DNA from: CAZEPJ01 sp964514105
GTDB taxonomy: Bacteria > Desulfobacterota > Desulfocorpusculales > Desulfocorpusculum
Length of the DNA stretch: 24,129 nt
Assembly: GCA_964514105.1 (NCBI GenBank)
Contig: CAZEPJ010000066.1
Span: 1 to 24,129, forward strand
Reading direction: 5' to 3'
Translations under genes and position numbers: made by a program
Part shown: piece after piece, positions 21,555 to 24,129 of the stretch
Position numbering within the stretch: the first letter of the stretch is position 1
How the letters are laid out: every line of letters starts with the position of its first letter
Notes under the pieces: generated by a model
The model's database searches: none
What the model was told of the DNA's origin: nothing
Seen by the model: the letters and a program-made list of their open reading frames with translations, nothing else

Positions 21555-24023
21555 ATGCCCGAGCAGATCGCCGCAAAGCCGTCGTCCCTCCTCCATCGCT
21601 ACCGGGAATCCCGGGACGTCAAGGGACTGCTTACCCTCATCCGGGGGTCCGTCCAATTGCGGGTCCAGCAAGAGGCCCTGAGGGCCCTGGCGGCGGTGGG
21701 GACCCCGGATGCCCTGGAAGGAATCGGGGAGGTTGTGGAGGCCGGCCCTTCGGAACTGGGGGAGCTGGCGATCCGAGCTCTCATGCGCATCCCCGTCGGT
21801 GAGGCCGTGGTGGCGCTCTCCCGCGGGCTCTCGGCCGGGGATCCATCTTGGCGCCTCTGGGTCCTCAAGAACCTCGCCCAGAGGCCGGAGCCCGAAGCCG
21901 TGGTGCTGGTCCTGGATGCGACGCGCGACCCCGAGGCTCGTGTGAGACGGGCCGCCGCCGGGTTCCTCGAACTGGTGGCCTTGGACCGGCGCCGCATGGA
22001 GGCGTTGGACAAGGCCACCAGGGCGGAAGTGGAGGAGGCCGTAGCCAAGCTCCTGGACGCCCGAGAGAGCCTGTCCGCGCGGATGGAGCGCTACCGGGAG
22101 CAGGGCGATGTGGGGAAACTTGAGCCGCTTCTGGAGGAAGGAATCGCCCCTCCGGTCCGCAAGAGGGCGCTGAGATACCTCACTGAGATGGGCAGGGCTG
22201 AGGCGCTGACCCTGGTGGGTAAGGTCGTCGCCGGTCGAGACCGGGAAATGGCCGAAACCGCGCTGCGCCTCCTGAGCGGACGGAGAGGGAAGGAGGCGGT
22301 GGGGGCCATGGCCATGGGTCTGCAGTCCTGGGATCCGGCCTTCAGGCGATTTGTTCTGCAGCTGCTCGGCGCCAGGCCAGAGGTCGAGGCGCTGCGCTGG
22401 GTGTGGGAGGCCACGCGGGATCCCGACGGGCGGATCGCCGCCGCCGCCCGCAGCCTGGTGAGGACGCTGGGCCAGGACGGTGAGCGTCTGGGCTCCCTGG
22501 ACGGCCAGGTCATCGACGCGATCCTGCCACTGCTCCACCCTTCCCAAGTCCGGCGCTTCCTGGGGAGGGGGGCGCCCGATGCGCTCAGGCTGGCCGCGAT
22601 CCGTTGGCTGGGAGGAAGGAAGGGTGAGGACGTGACGGCCCTGCTCGTGGACTGTTGCCTCAGGGGGAGTGAGCTGTTCCGGCGCGCGGCCCTGGACGCC
22701 CTCGAGTCCCGGGAGACCCTCGCCGGGAGGGATCTGGCCTGCCTGCTCAGCGCCCCGGACCCCATGGTCCGTCAGCGTACGGCCGCCCTCCTTGCCCGGC
22801 ACGCCCCGCAAGAAGCCGCAGAGGCCTTGAAGATTCTGTTGGGAGATCCCGAGGGGGGCGTCAGACTCGCGGCCCTGAGGGCCCTGGCCGCGCTGGACGC
22901 ACTGGGGCCGGAGACCACCTCGGCGGTGGCCGCCCTGGTAACGGATGGGCTGGCGGCGGTACGCAGGGAAGCGGTGGGTTTCCTGGCCCGGCGGGAGGAA
23001 CCTGCCGCATCTGCGGCCCTGACGGTGGCCGGCGGGGATCCCGACGAGGGCGTTGCCCGTGCCGCCCTGTACGCGCTGGCGGCGCGCCAGATCTGGGAGC
23101 CGGCCCTGGCCGGACGCTTCGTGGCGGTAGTGCGCAGCGAGGTCGAACGGCCCAGGCTTTCGGTGCAGGAGGCCGATGGACTGTGTGCCGTGCTGCGACT
23201 CATGGGGCGGGCGGGCGGCCCGGAGGCGCGTGAGGCCCTGGTCAAGGCGGGCCGATCCTTGAGCGTCCGGATCCGCCGCACCGCCATGGAGGCCCTGCAG
23301 GCGCTCCCAGAGGCCCTGCGACGGGAGGCGCTGGCCGAGCTCCAGGACACGGTGGACAAGGACATCCTGCGGCGGGTGGCCCTGGAGCTGGGGGAGGCCC
23401 GGGATCCCCGGGGGATGCTGCCCCTGATGCGGGCCGTGGAGGAGTGCGGGGGCAGGGTGGGCAGGCGGTGTCTGGAGCTCCTGCGGGAGCACGACGTGCT
23501 CCAGGATCTGGGCTTCCTCCTGCAGGCCATACGGACAAGATGGCCGTCGGTCAAGAAGTTCGCCGCGCGGGAGATGGAAAAGCTGCGGTCCCCAGAATTT
23601 GTGGACCCGCTGCTCAGGGTCCTGGATGATGAGGACCTGGAGGTGCGCATGGCCGCCGCCCAGGCCCTGAGGAAGTTCCTGGACGTGGAGCGCGTGGCCC
23701 GCCGCCTGGTGGAGGTCATCGGGTACGGAGACATCTCCTTGCGGCAGGTGGTCATCGAGGCCATCGGGGAGGCGAGCCTCGAGGGGACCCGACTGGCTGC
23801 GGCTGTGGATCCGCTCATTCGGGCCCTCGGGAACCGCTTTCTTCGAAAGAAGGCCGAGGTCACCCTCAGGAGGATGGGGGACCGCCGGGGGCTCCTGGCC
23901 ATCAAGCGTCGCAAGATCCGCGATGAGATGATTCCAAGGCGGCGAATCCCGGGGCAGATGGGGCAATCCCCGGGGGCGGAGAATCAAGGATCCCAGGCTC
24001 CCCCGCGGCTCCGGTACGATTGA
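21555..24023 (+). CDS. Large HEAT-repeat protein (822 aa)
   Basis: The protein is almost wholly made of two-helix HEAT-like units of about 30 residues, for example VQQEALRALAAVGTPDALEG, VRLAALRALAALDALG, VRREAVGFLARREEPAASAAL and LEVRMAAAQALRKFLDVERVA. The N-terminal part has an internal duplication: RYRESRDVKGLLTLIRGSV at residue about 14 recurs as RYREQGDVGKLEPLLEEGI near 178. No signal peptide, membrane segment or catalytic motif is seen, so it is probably a cytoplasmic scaffold for protein binding; related repeats also occur in phycobilin lyases and in chemotaxis or signalling adaptors. The last 40 residues are basic and then polar and disordered-looking. ATG 21555 follows GGAG; the frame extends upstream to 21282 across the promoter and is not used. 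No partner gene is evident. Confidence 0.88.
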   Translation: MPEQIAAKPSSLLHRYRESRDVKGLLTLIRGSVQLRVQQEALRALAAVGTPDALEGIGEVVEAGPSELGELAIRALMRIPVGEAVVALSRGLSAGDPSWRLWVLKNLAQRPEPEAVVLVLDATRDPEARVRRAAAGFLELVALDRRRMEALDKATRAEVEEAVAKLLDARESLSARMERYREQGDVGKLEPLLEEGIAPPVRKRALRYLTEMGRAEALTLVGKVVAGRDREMAETALRLLSGRRGKEAVGAMAMGLQSWDPAFRRFVLQLLGARPEVEALRWVWEATRDPDGRIAAAARSLVRTLGQDGERLGSLDGQVIDAILPLLHPSQVRRFLGRGAPDALRLAAIRWLGGRKGEDVTALLVDCCLRGSELFRRAALDALESRETLAGRDLACLLSAPDPMVRQRTAALLARHAPQEAAEALKILLGDPEGGVRLAALRALAALDALGPETTSAVAALVTDGLAAVRREAVGFLARREEPAASAALTVAGGDPDEGVARAALYALAARQIWEPALAGRFVAVVRSEVERPRLSVQEADGLCAVLRLMGRAGGPEAREALVKAGRSLSVRIRRTAMEALQALPEALRREALAELQDTVDKDILRRVALELGEARDPRGMLPLMRAVEECGGRVGRRCLELLREHDVLQDLGFLLQAIRTRWPSVKKFAAREMEKLRSPEFVDPLLRVLDDEDLEVRMAAAQALRKFLDVERVARRLVEVIGYGDISLRQVVIEAIGEASLEGTRLAAAVDPLIRALGNRFLRKKAEVTLRRMGDRRGLLAIKRRKIRDEMIPRRRIPGQMGQSPGAENQGSQAPPRLRYD

Positions 24024-24040
24024 GCCCAGGCGCTCTTTTT
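24022..24040 (+). terminator. Weak possible terminator after the HEAT-repeat gene
   Basis: A 4-bp GAGC/GCTC stem with a 6-base loop overlaps the stop codon and is followed by five T. The stem is short, so this is tentative. Nothing else is seen to the end of the window. Confidence 0.25.
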
Positions 24041-24129
24041 CCTTGGGGGGGGTCGAATCCGCGAGGATCCGGGAGCGACTCGGGCCCCTCGTCGGGGGAA
24101 AGGATGGGTTGGGTGGGCGTGCGAGGGGC

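Noticed and set aside
21318..23987. An 889-codon open frame antisense to the HEAT-repeat gene
   Set aside because: Long antisense frames arise from the GC-rich codon pattern; the translation is Gly/Pro/Gln/His-rich with no family features, while the plus strand shows clear repeats.
1..24129. CRISPR array, integrase/attachment site or complete insertion sequence
   Set aside because: No regularly spaced direct repeats, no transposase or integrase genes and no tRNA that could serve as an attachment site were seen.

Overview
The window is GC-rich bacterial chromosome, densely coding on both strands. Its gene families (DUF2845, DUF166, paired multi-cysteine Fe-S proteins, a QueG-like reductase, and a degenerate palindromic repeat of the kind common in sulfate reducers and their relatives) point to a Desulfobacterota ('deltaproteobacterial') organism with a mainly anaerobic lifestyle. 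That assignment is inferred from family content; there is no rRNA marker. I see no complete IS element, no CRISPR array, no tRNA and no rRNA.

Layout: (1) 73-2313: a YchF/Obg-like GTPase paralogue (-), a 660-base spacer with an orphan minus-strand terminator and a possible structured RNA, then RNase HI (+). (2) 2314-3939: a 5' remnant of a purF-type gene (-), a small heat-shock protein with its own promoter and a strong terminator, and a small secreted DUF2845 protein. (3) 3948-4580 (-): a DUF166-family gene interrupted by one in-frame TGA. A stem-loop directly after the TGA carries the same AGGUCU apical sequence as the E. coli fdhF SECIS, at almost the same distance. I read it as a selenoprotein (Sec101). 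(4) 4866-8277 (+): a tight three-gene operon of QueG-like Fe-S protein, DHA2-type MFS exporter and secreted M23 peptidase. (5) 8244-9041 (-) TVP38/TMEM64 membrane protein and 9312-10424 (-) Old Yellow Enzyme-type oxidoreductase. (6) 10451-10682: degenerate inverted-repeat element. (7) 10885-13646 (-): a MarR regulator followed by two paralogous cysteine-rich Fe-S proteins with N-terminal winged-helix-like regions. Two copies of one operator-like sequence flank marR. (8) 13970-15523 (+): exported protein-isoaspartate methyltransferase and a metallo-beta-lactamase-fold hydrolase. (9) 15513-15842 (-): small conserved-looking protein behind a near-consensus sigma-54 promoter. (10) 16225-17745 (+): acyl-CoA synthetase-like enzyme with altered motifs. 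(11) 17870-21399 (-): purine nucleoside phosphorylase and two tandem MTA/SAH/adenosine deaminase paralogues, forming a nucleoside salvage cluster. (12) 21555-24023 (+): an 822-residue HEAT-repeat protein.

Taken together the functions are housekeeping and repair (RNase HI, Hsp20, PCMT), nucleoside salvage likely linked to SAM by-products, and anaerobic redox chemistry. The most notable item is the Sec-containing DUF166 gene. Next is the MarR/paired Fe-S protein locus with its repeated operator.
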